Shown here piece by piece: positions 25,265-32,986 of a stretch of DNA of 64,000 bases (positions are counted from its first letter, which is position 1; every line of letters begins with the position of its first letter). The position numbers and the translations under genes were made by a program. The DNA comes from an uncultured Oscillospiraceae bacterium (GTDB lineage: Bacteria > Bacillota > Clostridia > Oscillospirales > Acutalibacteraceae). The stretch is from contig CABUFC010000002.1 in NCBI GenBank assembly GCA_902490735.1, forward strand, positions 229,393 to 293,392. Reading direction: 5' to 3'. The notes beneath the pieces are model-generated. The model worked only from the letters and a program-made list of their open reading frames with translations. It had not been told where the DNA came from and ran no database searches.

Positions 25265-25846
25265 ATGGATAAAAGAATTAACGAGAAGCAGCAGGCTGTC
25301 TATGAATTTTTAGTAAAAAGGATTTCTTCGGGAATTCCTCCTACAGTGCGCGAAATTTGCTCGGAAACGGGCATAAAATCCACTTCTACAGTGCATGCCA
25401 TTTTATCTTATTTAGAGTCTCAAAACCTAATTTTGCGCGACAGATACAATTCCAGAGCAATTAAAATAGTCGGCGCTAAAGAAACTACACAAATTCCGGT
25501 GCTTGGTAAAGTTACCGCAGGGAACCCAATCCTTGCTGTTGAAGATATTGAAGAGTATGTTCCGTATACCACCGATAAGCCGGGGGTTTTTGCGCTAAGA
25601 GTAAGCGGGCTTTCCATGAAAAACGCCGGAATTTTGGACGGAGACATTGTTGTTGCCGATAAGGATGCATATATTAAAGAAAACGATATTGTAGTAGCGA
25701 TGATTGAAGATGAAGCTACTGTAAAACGCTATATTAAAAAAGACGGCAAAATTGTTCTGATGCCCGAAAACGAGGACTTTCAACCCATAATTTCTGATAA
25801 AACGCAGATGCTCGGAAAGGTGATCGGATGCATTCGCAGGTATTAG
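25265..25846 (+). CDS. lexA: SOS repressor LexA
   Basis: A 193-residue LexA: winged helix (KQQAVYEFLVKRISSGIPPTVREICSETGIKSTSTVHAILSYL), the self-cleavage site Ala85-Gly86 in GKVTAGNP, catalytic Ser117 in SGLSMKNAGILDGD and Lys154 in ATVKRYIKKDG. All residues needed for RecA-stimulated self-cleavage are present. I use ATG 25265 behind AAGGAGC instead of the upstream in-frame start within the terminator. A LexA box overlaps the leader. Its last 19 bases overlap the next gene. Confidence 0.97.
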   Translation: MDKRINEKQQAVYEFLVKRISSGIPPTVREICSETGIKSTSTVHAILSYLESQNLILRDRYNSRAIKIVGAKETTQIPVLGKVTAGNPILAVEDIEEYVPYTTDKPGVFALRVSGLSMKNAGILDGDIVVADKDAYIKENDIVVAMIEDEATVKRYIKKDGKIVLMPENEDFQPIISDKTQMLGKVIGCIRRY

Positions 25847-26577
25847 ACAAAAAACGGTATTTTTTATTAGACGAACTGCGTGGTTTTTTAGTGCTTTTAA
25901 TGGTTGTTTACCACGGTCTTTTGTCTGTATATTTAGCGCTTGATAATTTGGTTGCTTTAAGATTATTCGATTTTTTTACACCTGTAGAACCGTTTTTTGC
26001 AGGTGGATTTATATTGATTTCCGGAATTTGCTGCCGGTTTTCAAGGTCTAATTTAATTCGCGGCCTAAAGCTTTTAGCGGTGGCGTTATTAATTAATTTT
26101 TTCACTGTTGTTATTACTGCAGTTTCTTTTTTAAATATTTCTATACTTTTCGGCATTTTAAATCTTTTGTCTTTTTGTATGATATTTGTTGGCCTTACCG
26201 AAAAGCTTTTGCAAAAAATTCCGCCTATAATAGGAATTGTTATTTCGTTAATTCTTTTTGTTTTAGCGCTGATTTTTGTTTCACACATAAATTTTTCGTA
26301 TCAAAATACCGAAAGTCCTTATTTATTCCCGCTTGGTTATGTTCGGGCAGACTTTGAAAGTGCCGATTATTTTCCGATTCTCCCTTGGGTGTTTTTATAT
26401 TTAATCGGTTATTTTTTAGGCCAAACGGGCGTTTTTGAGCGAAACGATAAACTTTTTGCCAAGTCTAGAATACCGCTACTAGGGTTTATTGGAAAATACG
26501 CAATTGTTATTTATATTTTGCATCAGCCGGTAATTTTCGGCGCGGCATATTTGTTGGGAGTTTTAATTAATGGATAA
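25828..26577 (+). CDS. DUF1624/HGSNAT-type multi-pass membrane protein
   Basis: A 249-residue protein with about seven membrane helices. The start RYFLLDELRGFLVLLMVVYHGLLS and the later FTPVEPFFAGGFILISGICCRFSRSN and PILPWVFLYLIGYFLG match the heparan-alpha-glucosaminide N-acetyltransferase-like DUF1624 family, thought to move acyl groups across membranes onto surface polymers. The exact substrate is unknown. The start overlaps lexA by 19 bases, so it is probably SOS co-transcribed, although a functional link to DNA damage is not evident. Confidence 0.8.
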   Translation: MHSQVLDKKRYFLLDELRGFLVLLMVVYHGLLSVYLALDNLVALRLFDFFTPVEPFFAGGFILISGICCRFSRSNLIRGLKLLAVALLINFFTVVITAVSFLNISILFGILNLLSFCMIFVGLTEKLLQKIPPIIGIVISLILFVLALIFVSHINFSYQNTESPYLFPLGYVRADFESADYFPILPWVFLYLIGYFLGQTGVFERNDKLFAKSRIPLLGFIGKYAIVIYILHQPVIFGAAYLLGVLING

Positions 26578-27010
26578 GGTGTATATTTATTGTGACGGTG
26601 CTTGCAGCGGAAATCCGGGGCCGGGTGGGTACGGCGTTATTTTAAAAACCGGGGAATACGAAAAAGAGCTTTCCGGCGGCGAAAAAAGCACCACAAATAA
26701 CCGTATGGAACTTACCGCCGCAATAGTGGGGCTTTCTGCTTTAAAAAGAAAATGCGATGTAGTTTTAACTACCGACAGTAAGTATCTGGCTGACGGAATT
26801 AACAACGGCTGGGCAGAAAAGTGGAAACGTAACGATTGGCGCAAAGCCGATAAAAAACCGGCTCTTAATTCGGATTTGTGGGACAAGCTTTTAACCCTTT
26901 TAAGCGAGCATAATGTTAAGATTGAGTGGGTTAAGGGTCATAATGGGCACCCCTATAACGAGCGATGCGACAGACTCGCCGTAAAAGAGTATGCAAAATA
27001 TCAAAAATAG
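26570..27010 (+). CDS. rnhA: Ribonuclease HI
   Basis: A 146-residue RNase HI: YCDGACSGNPGPGGYG (Asp9), NNRMELTAAI (Glu47), LTTDSKYLADGI (Asp69), VKGHNGHPYNERCDRLA (the flexible-loop His and last Asp). It removes RNA from RNA-DNA hybrids. It overlaps the membrane-protein gene by eight bases and closes the lexA unit. Confidence 0.97.
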   Translation: MDKVYIYCDGACSGNPGPGGYGVILKTGEYEKELSGGEKSTTNNRMELTAAIVGLSALKRKCDVVLTTDSKYLADGINNGWAEKWKRNDWRKADKKPALNSDLWDKLLTLLSEHNVKIEWVKGHNGHPYNERCDRLAVKEYAKYQK

Positions 27011-27020
27011 TCTTTTTTGT

Positions 27021-27049
27021 TTGACAAAATAAACTTTGCTGGATATAAT
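27021..27049 (+). promoter_or_regulatory. Promoter of the mgtE leader
   Basis: TTGACA at 27021-27026 and TATAAT at 27044-27049 with a 17-base spacer, consensus at both hexamers. It gives mgtE a leader of about 155 bases. Confidence 0.88.
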
Positions 27050-27084
27050 AATAAAGTACAATTAAAAGTAAGGAGGATACGTCA

Positions 27085-27192
27085 ATGGATTCCGGAAGTA
27101 GTGGCGGTATACCCATAGGCCGAAGTAGACGGATATTGTCTTATTTGACGTTATCCGTTTCTTTATCTTATAGGTTACCGGCTTCCAAATAA
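27085..27192 (+). CDS. Possible 35-codon leader ORF upstream of mgtE
   Basis: An ATG eight bases after the sequence AAGGAGG opens a 35-residue frame (MDSGSSGGIPIGRSRR..., ending SYRLPASK) that stops 17 bases before the mgtE start. Most of it lies inside the folded leader domain, so translation would change the fold, as with leader peptides of enterobacterial Mg transporter genes. I recognise no homologue. The ribosome binding site is the main support; the frame could also be accidental. Confidence 0.4.
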   Translation: MDSGSSGGIPIGRSRRILSYLTLSVSLSYRLPASK

Positions 27193-27203
27193 TTTTAGGA
27201 GGG
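27094..27203 (+). promoter_or_regulatory. Structured mgtE leader RNA with possible ribosome-site switch
   Basis: GGAAG (27094-27098) pairs with CTTCC (27182-27186), CGGTA (27105-27109) with TACCG (27176-27180), and ACGGATATTGTC (27129-27140) with GACGTTATCCGT (27147-27158), making a closed multi-helix domain. The same CTTCC can instead pair with GGAGG of the mgtE ribosome binding site (27198-27202). This is the logic of a translational riboswitch. I do not recognise the conserved M-box core. Confidence 0.5.
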
Positions 27204-27209
27204 TTGGTA

Positions 27210-28586
27210 ATGTCAGAACATACAGTAACGATTGAGGATACTATTTCTGTTTTGCTTGAAGAGAAAAAGTATGCCTCACTTAGGGATATTTTGTCCACAA
27301 TGAACCCGGCGGATATTGCTTCGGTGTTCGATGATTTAAAAGAAAAACATCTGCCATTGCTTTTTAGGCTACTTCCTAAAGAGCTTGCAGCGGATACTTT
27401 TGTTGAAATGGAACCTCAAAATCAAGAGCTTTTAATTGAAGGCTTTAGTGATAAGGAGTTAAGAGAGGTTTTAAACGAGCTTTATGTAGACGACGCGGTT
27501 GATATTATTGAAGAAATGCCCGCAAATGTTGTAAAAAGAATACTTGCAACATCGTCTTCAGAAATGCGTAAGGATATTAATCAAATTTTACAATATCCGG
27601 AAAATTCGGCCGGATCTATTATGACGACCGAATATATTTCGCTAAAATCTACCATGACGGTAGGCGAAGCGATAAACTATATAAGAAAAATCGGTGTCGA
27701 TAAAGAAACAATATATACTTGTTATGTCTTAAAAAACCGCAAATTAATCGGACTTATTACAATACGCGATCTATTATTTGCCGAGAATGACAATGTGGTT
27801 ATTACCGACATTATGGAAACAAATTTAATATCCGTCACAACCCACGACGACCAGGAACAGGTAGCTTTGATGTTCTCAAAATACAATTTTATGGCATTGC
27901 CGGTTGTTGATACCGAGTACCGTATGGTTGGAATAGTAACATTCGACGATGCTATGGACGTTATGGAAGACGAAGCCACAGAAGATATGGAAATTATGGG
28001 TGGTATGACACCGTCTGATAAAACCTATCTGTTTTCTAATGCGTTCGACCTTTTTAAGCGCAGAATTCCATGGCTGATGCTTTTGATGATTTCGGCAACC
28101 TTTACCGGTATGATAATTAACGGTTTTGAAAGCGCTCTATCGCATTTTGTTGTTCTTACGGCGTTTATTCCGATGCTAATGGATACAGGCGGTAATTCCG
28201 GCTCACAGTCATCTGTAACGATAATTCGTTCGCTGTCACTTGACGAGCTTGAGTTTAAGGATCTACCAAAGGTAATTTGGAAAGAAATACAAACGGCCGT
28301 GCTTTGCGGTATTGCTTTAGCAATAGTTTGCTTTGCAAAAATTATGGTGGTAGACGGATGGATTCTTAAGAATCCGGCGGTTACCCCGATTGTGGCGCTA
28401 GTAGTTTGTGCGACCATGGCGCTTACTGTTCTTGTTGCAAAAGTAATAGGTTGTTCTTTGCCGATGATAGCAAAAAAACTCGGGTTTGATCCGGCAGTTA
28501 TGGCAAGTCCGTTTATCACCACAATGGTTGACGCCATTTCGCTTTTAGTTTACTTTGGAATAGCTTCAGCGCTTTTGAAGATATAA
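27210..28586 (+). CDS. mgtE: Magnesium transporter MgtE
   Basis: About 458 residues: a superhelical N domain (STMNPADIASVFDDL...LPKELAADTFVEM), two CBS domains (about 135-260, with MTTEYISLKSTMTVGEAINYIR and FMALPVVDTEYRMVGIVTFDD), a plug helix and five membrane helices with the pore region MDTGGNSGSQSSVTIIRSL. MgtE imports Mg2+ and closes when the CBS/N domains bind Mg2+. ATG 27210 lies six bases after AGGAGGG; an upstream TTG is too close to it. The structured leader suggests a second, RNA level of control. Confidence 0.96.
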   Translation: MSEHTVTIEDTISVLLEEKKYASLRDILSTMNPADIASVFDDLKEKHLPLLFRLLPKELAADTFVEMEPQNQELLIEGFSDKELREVLNELYVDDAVDIIEEMPANVVKRILATSSSEMRKDINQILQYPENSAGSIMTTEYISLKSTMTVGEAINYIRKIGVDKETIYTCYVLKNRKLIGLITIRDLLFAENDNVVITDIMETNLISVTTHDDQEQVALMFSKYNFMALPVVDTEYRMVGIVTFDDAMDVMEDEATEDMEIMGGMTPSDKTYLFSNAFDLFKRRIPWLMLLMISATFTGMIINGFESALSHFVVLTAFIPMLMDTGGNSGSQSSVTIIRSLSLDELEFKDLPKVIWKEIQTAVLCGIALAIVCFAKIMVVDGWILKNPAVTPIVALVVCATMALTVLVAKVIGCSLPMIAKKLGFDPAVMASPFITTMVDAISLLVYFGIASALLKI

Positions 28587-28711
28587 AAAAATCAGGCTTA
28601 AGGGCGCATTCACAAAAGGAGAATAAGCCGCAAAGCGGGTCTTTTGCACCATACTTTGTTAAAATAAGCGGGAATCCGACAGGATGCCCGCTTATCTTAT
28701 GCCTTTTTGGT
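28587..28711. terminator. Intergenic region with a strong bidirectional hairpin
   Basis: Bases 28664-28695 form ATAAGCGGGAATCC/GGATGCCCGCTTAT, 14 positions with one mismatch and a 4-base loop, between converging mgtE and trpB. Little else is recognisable in this gap; a short GC-rich piece (28626-28640) may form a weaker stem. Confidence 0.75.
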
Positions 28712-30079
28712 TTATTCAACTACCGGAATCTTATCAATACTTTGCTTTAACTCTTCATCTGTAGGAATATAGTCGCTCATTTTGCCGTCGTGGAATTTTT
28801 CGTAGGCTACCATATCAAAATAACCGGTTCCCGTAAGACCGAAAACGATAGTCTTTTCTTCGCCGGTCTCGCGGCATTTAATCGCTTCGTCAATAGCGAC
28901 TTTTATAGCGTGCGAGCTTTCCGGAGCGGGGAGAATGCCTTCTACTCTTGCAAATTTTTCAGCCGCTTCAAAAACGCTTACCTGTGGAACAGAGACTGCC
29001 TCTAAATATCCATCGTCATAAAGCTGCGATAATGTTGAGCTCATGCCGTGATATCTAAGTCCTCCGGCGTGGTTAGGAGCCGGGATAAATCCGCTTCCCA
29101 AAGTATACATTTTTGAGAGAGGGCAAACCTTGCCCGTATCGCAAAAGTCGTATGCGTATACGCCTCTTGTCAAGCTCGGGCAGGAGGCAGGCTCAACGGC
29201 GATAATCCTGTAATCGGCTTTACCTAAAATTTTGTCGCGCATAAAGGGAGCAATAAGTCCGCCCAAATTGGAACCGCCGCCGGCACAACCGATAATCACA
29301 TCAGGTTTAATATCGTATTTTTTAAGGGCAGCTTCGGTCTCAAGACCGATTACGCTTTGATGCAATAATACCTGGTTTAGTACGCTTCCGAGAACGTATC
29401 TGTAACCGGGAGTAGTAGTTGCAACTTCAACCGCTTCGCTTATAGCGCAGCCCAAACTGCCGGTTGTACCCGGATGCTCTTTTAAAATTTGTCTGCCTAT
29501 ATTGGTTAACTCTGAAGGCGAAGGTGTAACATTTGCGCCGTAGGTTCTCATAACCTCGCGCCTAAAAGGCTTTTGCTCGTAAGAAACTTTAACCATAAAC
29601 ACTTTGCAGTCAAGACCGAAATACGAGCACGCCATAGAAAGCGCTGTGCCCCACTGACCGGCGCCCGTTTCGGTGGTTACACCTTTTAGTCCCTGCTTTT
29701 TAGCATAATATGCTTGCGCTATGGCTGAATTTAATTTATGTGAACCGCTTGTATTGTTGCCTTCAAATTTGTAATAAATTTTTGCGGGGGTTTTTAAAGC
29801 CGCTTCTAGGCAGTAGGCTCGAACAAGCGGAGAGGGACGATACATTTTATAAAAATTACGTATTTCTTCAGGAATTTCAAAATACGGTGTGGTATCATCT
29901 AACTCCTGTTTAATCAGTTCCTTGCAAAAAACCGGCTCGAGTTCTTCAGGTTTCATGGGTTTATGTGTGCCGGGATTTAAAAGCGGCGCGGGCTTGTTTT
30001 TCATATCGGCACGCAGGTTGTACCATGCTTTTGGCATTTCATCTTCGTTTAAATAAATTTTATAAGGTATTTTTTCCAT
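28712..30079 (-). CDS. trpB: Tryptophan synthase beta-like enzyme (TrpB2 type)
   Basis: A 455-residue PLP enzyme of the longer TrpB2 subfamily: RPSPLVRAYCLEAAL, the PLP lysine in NTSGSHKLNSAIAQAYYA, TETGAGQWGTALS, the phosphate loop CAGGGSNLGG and YHGMSSTLSQLYDDGYLEAV. It makes Trp from serine and indole and does not need TrpA; no trpA is present. It is the last gene after the aro cluster, 86 bases after aroQ. That gap holds GC-rich GGCGC/GCGCC and AT-rich sequence but no clear terminator, so co-transcription with the aromatic operon is plausible. Confidence 0.92.
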   Translation of the reverse strand: MEKIPYKIYLNEDEMPKAWYNLRADMKNKPAPLLNPGTHKPMKPEELEPVFCKELIKQELDDTTPYFEIPEEIRNFYKMYRPSPLVRAYCLEAALKTPAKIYYKFEGNNTSGSHKLNSAIAQAYYAKKQGLKGVTTETGAGQWGTALSMACSYFGLDCKVFMVKVSYEQKPFRREVMRTYGANVTPSPSELTNIGRQILKEHPGTTGSLGCAISEAVEVATTTPGYRYVLGSVLNQVLLHQSVIGLETEAALKKYDIKPDVIIGCAGGGSNLGGLIAPFMRDKILGKADYRIIAVEPASCPSLTRGVYAYDFCDTGKVCPLSKMYTLGSGFIPAPNHAGGLRYHGMSSTLSQLYDDGYLEAVSVPQVSVFEAAEKFARVEGILPAPESSHAIKVAIDEAIKCRETGEEKTIVFGLTGTGYFDMVAYEKFHDGKMSDYIPTDEELKQSIDKIPVVE

Positions 30080-30165
30080 GGTTTTTCCTTCTTTTTTTAT
30101 TTTTTTGGTCGTTTTTTATTATTTATCGGCGCCACAGCGCCATATTTTTATTTTATACTTCATGG

Positions 30166-30603
30166 CTATTTTTCCTTTAAATATTTTTTTAGATATAAAA
30201 GAGCTTGTCTGTATCCTTCAAAGCCCAAACCTTTAAAGGTAGTAAGACAGGCTTTTTGGCAAAAAGAAGTCTGCCTGAATTTTTCACGAAGTGAAATATC
30301 TGATAAATGTACTTCCACTGCCGGAAGCGCAACTGCAGATAATGCATCTAATATGGCAACACTTGTGTGTGTGTATGCGGCGGGATTAATAATAATTCCG
30401 TCAAAATTATTGTAAGATAGCTGAATTTTATCAACAATGTCGCCTTCGTGGTTGGACTGAAAGCACTCAACCTCTATATTCTCTTTTTCAGAGGAGGCTT
30501 TAATAAAATCAATTAGCGCGTTATAGTCTTTTTTGCCATAAATTTCCGGCTCGCGTATGCCTAACATATTAATGTTTGGTCCGTTAATGACTAAAATTTT
30601 CAT
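30166..30603 (-). CDS. aroQ: Type II 3-dehydroquinate dehydratase
   Basis: A 145-residue type II dehydroquinase: ILVINGPNINMLGIREPEIYG (Tyr in the mobile lid), QSNHEGDIVDKIQ, IINPAAYTHTSVAILDAL and PAVEVHLSDISLREKFR. It converts 3-dehydroquinate to 3-dehydroshikimate. Its start overlaps the aroE/aroK fusion stop by four bases. Confidence 0.97.
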   Translation of the reverse strand: MKILVINGPNINMLGIREPEIYGKKDYNALIDFIKASSEKENIEVECFQSNHEGDIVDKIQLSYNNFDGIIINPAAYTHTSVAILDALSAVALPAVEVHLSDISLREKFRQTSFCQKACLTTFKGLGFEGYRQALLYLKKYLKEK

Positions 30604-31829
30604 AAGTTTTCTCCAAAAAGCTTTATGATTTCATCTGCAGCTGCCTTTATTGTTGAATTGTTGCTTACTGTGAAATCGCAAAAATCGTCGTAAAAAGGCT
30701 TTCGTGCAATGAATAGGTCGTTTAAATTTTTGTTATTAGATAAAGGGCGATCATATGTTGCAAGTTTATTAATATCGCGGCATAGCCAAAAAATTGTTCC
30801 GTTTTGCTTTAGTGCCGGATAGTTTTCAGGGGTTAGCACTGCACCGCCGCCTGTAGATATAATTTTGCCGCTTTGCTTGCCAGCTAAAGCCACCATTTCT
30901 TGCTCAATGCTTCTAAAAACCTTTTCGCCTTTATTTTTTATTATTTCGGCGGGAGTAAAACCGGTGTTTTCCAATATAAGATTATCTGTATCTATAAGTT
31001 CGCGGTTTAAAACCGAACTTAAAACCTTTGAAACTGCGCTTTTTCCGCTGCCGGGCATACCGATAAGCACAATGTTTTTTGTATCTTTATTAAGAATTTT
31101 TACAATTTCTTCTGTGCTTTTTAATGCTGTTTTAGAATGCGTAAACAATTCCGCGCTTTTTTTAGCTTGTGCTACAAGCATATGCATCCCGTTAAAATTT
31201 GGAATACCGTTTTTACGTGCTTCTAATAACAAAGCCGTATAGTAAGGATTATATATTATATCGTAAACACATTCAAGCTTTTTAAAATTATTAATACTTA
31301 TAGGGGATACACCGTTATTCGGGTACATTCCAACCGGCGTAGTGTTTACAATTATTTTTGCATCCGAATTAAGATGCAAATTGTTATAATTGTTTTCACC
31401 CGTGCGGCTAATTACTACCGGTAAAGCACCAAGGGTATTTAACGCATATACTATCGCTACCGAAGCTCCGCCACTTCCGAGAACCAACACCTTTTTGTTT
31501 TTAAGGTCTATTTTAGAATAGCGAACAAGCTCTAAAAAACCGTAAACATCGGTATTATCCCCATAAAGAGATCCGTCGTTGTTTTTAATTACGGTATTAA
31601 CACTGCCAATTTCTAATGCGGTTTTAGAAACCGAATTTAAATAAGGTATTACAGTTTTTTTATATGGTATTGTTACGTTTATTCCGTTAAAATCGCCGTT
31701 TTTTAAAAAAAATTCCAGCTCTTTCGGTTCTTTTTCAAAAAGTGTATAAGAATAATCACCTAATATTTTATGGATTTTCGGAGAAAAGCTGTGCGATAAT
31801 TTTTGTCCCAAAAGACCGCACTTTAGCAT
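30600..31829 (-). CDS. aroE-aroK: Shikimate dehydrogenase - shikimate kinase fusion
   Basis: A 409-residue two-domain protein. Residues 1-250 are AroE: LLGQKLSHSFSPKIH, NVTIPYKKTVIPYL (catalytic Lys), GSVNTVI, GDNTDVYGF and the NADP loop VLGSGGASVAI. Residues about 252-409 are AroK: P-loop VLIGMPGSGKSAVSK, DTDNLI, FRSIEQEM and STGGGAVL. It catalyses two consecutive shikimate steps, 3-dehydroshikimate to shikimate to shikimate-3-phosphate. There is no stop or frameshift between the domains, so the fusion is genuine in this sequence. The start overlaps the pheA stop by one base. Confidence 0.95.
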   Translation of the reverse strand: MLKCGLLGQKLSHSFSPKIHKILGDYSYTLFEKEPKELEFFLKNGDFNGINVTIPYKKTVIPYLNSVSKTALEIGSVNTVIKNNDGSLYGDNTDVYGFLELVRYSKIDLKNKKVLVLGSGGASVAIVYALNTLGALPVVISRTGENNYNNLHLNSDAKIIVNTTPVGMYPNNGVSPISINNFKKLECVYDIIYNPYYTALLLEARKNGIPNFNGMHMLVAQAKKSAELFTHSKTALKSTEEIVKILNKDTKNIVLIGMPGSGKSAVSKVLSSVLNRELIDTDNLILENTGFTPAEIIKNKGEKVFRSIEQEMVALAGKQSGKIISTGGGAVLTPENYPALKQNGTIFWLCRDINKLATYDRPLSNNKNLNDLFIARKPFYDDFCDFTVSNNSTIKAAADEIIKLFGENL

Positions 31830-32971
31830 TATATCACCTCGTTGTAACTGCCGAAATATCTAAAAGTATCACAAGAAGAGGGAAGTTCATCAATTAGTTG
31901 TAAAAACTGAGGGGAATATACAGGCGTATCCAAGTCAAAATAAAACATAAACTCGAACTCTTTGTTGGAGAGCGGTCGGCTTTCAAGTTTGTTTAGGTTA
32001 ATATTAAGCGCGTAAAGCCTTGAAAGCAGTTTGTAAAGTGCACCCGGTACGTGCGGCAGGGTGACCATAAGACTGGTTCTGTCCGCACCGGGGTAAATTT
32101 CAAGATCTTTTGTAATGCAAATAAAACGTGTGTAATTATTGCCGGTATTTTGAACGCTTTCTTTTAAACAATCAAGCCCGTAATACTGCATGCAAAGCTT
32201 CGAGGACAGTGCTGCAATGTCGCGCCGGTCGCTTTCACTTGCCATTTTGGCAGCTACTGCCGTGTTTTCGCAAGGTATTATTTTTACATCTTTTACGTCT
32301 TGTAAAAACTCGGAGCACTGTGTGATTGCTTGTTCATGAGAATATATTTCTTTAATTTCCGAAAACTTAACGCCTGGTTTTGCAAGCAGGCTGTGTTCTA
32401 CTTTTAATCTTATGCTTCGAACAATGCTAAAGTTATGGTGAGCCATTAAATCGTACACCGTGTTAACAGATCCGGCTGTGCTGTTTTCTATTGGTATTAC
32501 CCCGTATCGGCAAAGACCTTTTTCTATAGCTTTAAAAACGGCGTCGAAAGTTGAAAAAAACAGGATGTTGGCGTTTTTAAACAGTTTATCACAAGCAAGC
32601 TGAGAATATGATCCGTCCACTCCTTGGCAAGCAACGCTTGTAAACTCGGGAAACACTTTGGGAGTGTTTTCAATTGCGTTTTTAATTTTATTTGTAAGTT
32701 CGCTGTTGGGCGTTATAAGCTTGCTTTGGTAACTTCGGCTTAATTCAAAAATAAGAGAATAAAGCTGCGGCATATAGTGTTTAAGTTCGTCGGGAGATAA
32801 ACCGATTATTTGATTTAGTTTTTCGCGCTCGCGCTTCATATCTAAAATGGGCAGGTTATTTTGCTTTTTATATTCTGCGATTTCTTTTGAAACCGACATT
32901 CTTTCAATAAAAAGCGCAACAAGCTTTTCGTCTATTTTGTCTATTTGCGCTCTGTAATCGTTTTTGTCCAT
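31829..32971 (-). CDS. pheA: Chorismate mutase/prephenate dehydratase (P-protein)
   Basis: A 380-residue P-protein: AroQ-class chorismate mutase at 1-85 (YRAQIDKIDEKLVALFIERMSVSKEIAEYKKQN), prephenate dehydratase at about 105-285 (GVDGSYSQLACDKLF, IPIENSTAGSVNTVYDLM, the NNYTRFICI motif with the essential Thr), and a C-terminal ACT domain (SLMVTLPHVPGALYKLLSRLYALNINLNKLESRP) that usually binds Phe for feedback inhibition. It makes phenylpyruvate from chorismate. Confidence 0.96.
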   Translation of the reverse strand: MDKNDYRAQIDKIDEKLVALFIERMSVSKEIAEYKKQNNLPILDMKREREKLNQIIGLSPDELKHYMPQLYSLIFELSRSYQSKLITPNSELTNKIKNAIENTPKVFPEFTSVACQGVDGSYSQLACDKLFKNANILFFSTFDAVFKAIEKGLCRYGVIPIENSTAGSVNTVYDLMAHHNFSIVRSIRLKVEHSLLAKPGVKFSEIKEIYSHEQAITQCSEFLQDVKDVKIIPCENTAVAAKMASESDRRDIAALSSKLCMQYYGLDCLKESVQNTGNNYTRFICITKDLEIYPGADRTSLMVTLPHVPGALYKLLSRLYALNINLNKLESRPLSNKEFEFMFYFDLDTPVYSPQFLQLIDELPSSCDTFRYFGSYNEVI

Positions 32972-32986
32972 AATTTTTATCCTTTT

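Noticed and set aside
27094..27186. M-box Mg2+ riboswitch upstream of mgtE
   Set aside because: The position fits but I cannot find the conserved M-box core, so I report an unclassified structured leader instead.
28025..28537. 170-codon reverse frame within mgtE and similar frames in ispD (7286-7750)
   Set aside because: Antisense shadows of well-conserved genes with no ribosome site.
30080..30165. Short frames with a Trp codon before trpB (for example MALWRR on the reverse strand)
   Set aside because: Only one Trp codon, no good ribosome site and no T-tailed terminator before trpB; the GGCGC/GCGCC stem alone does not make an attenuator.
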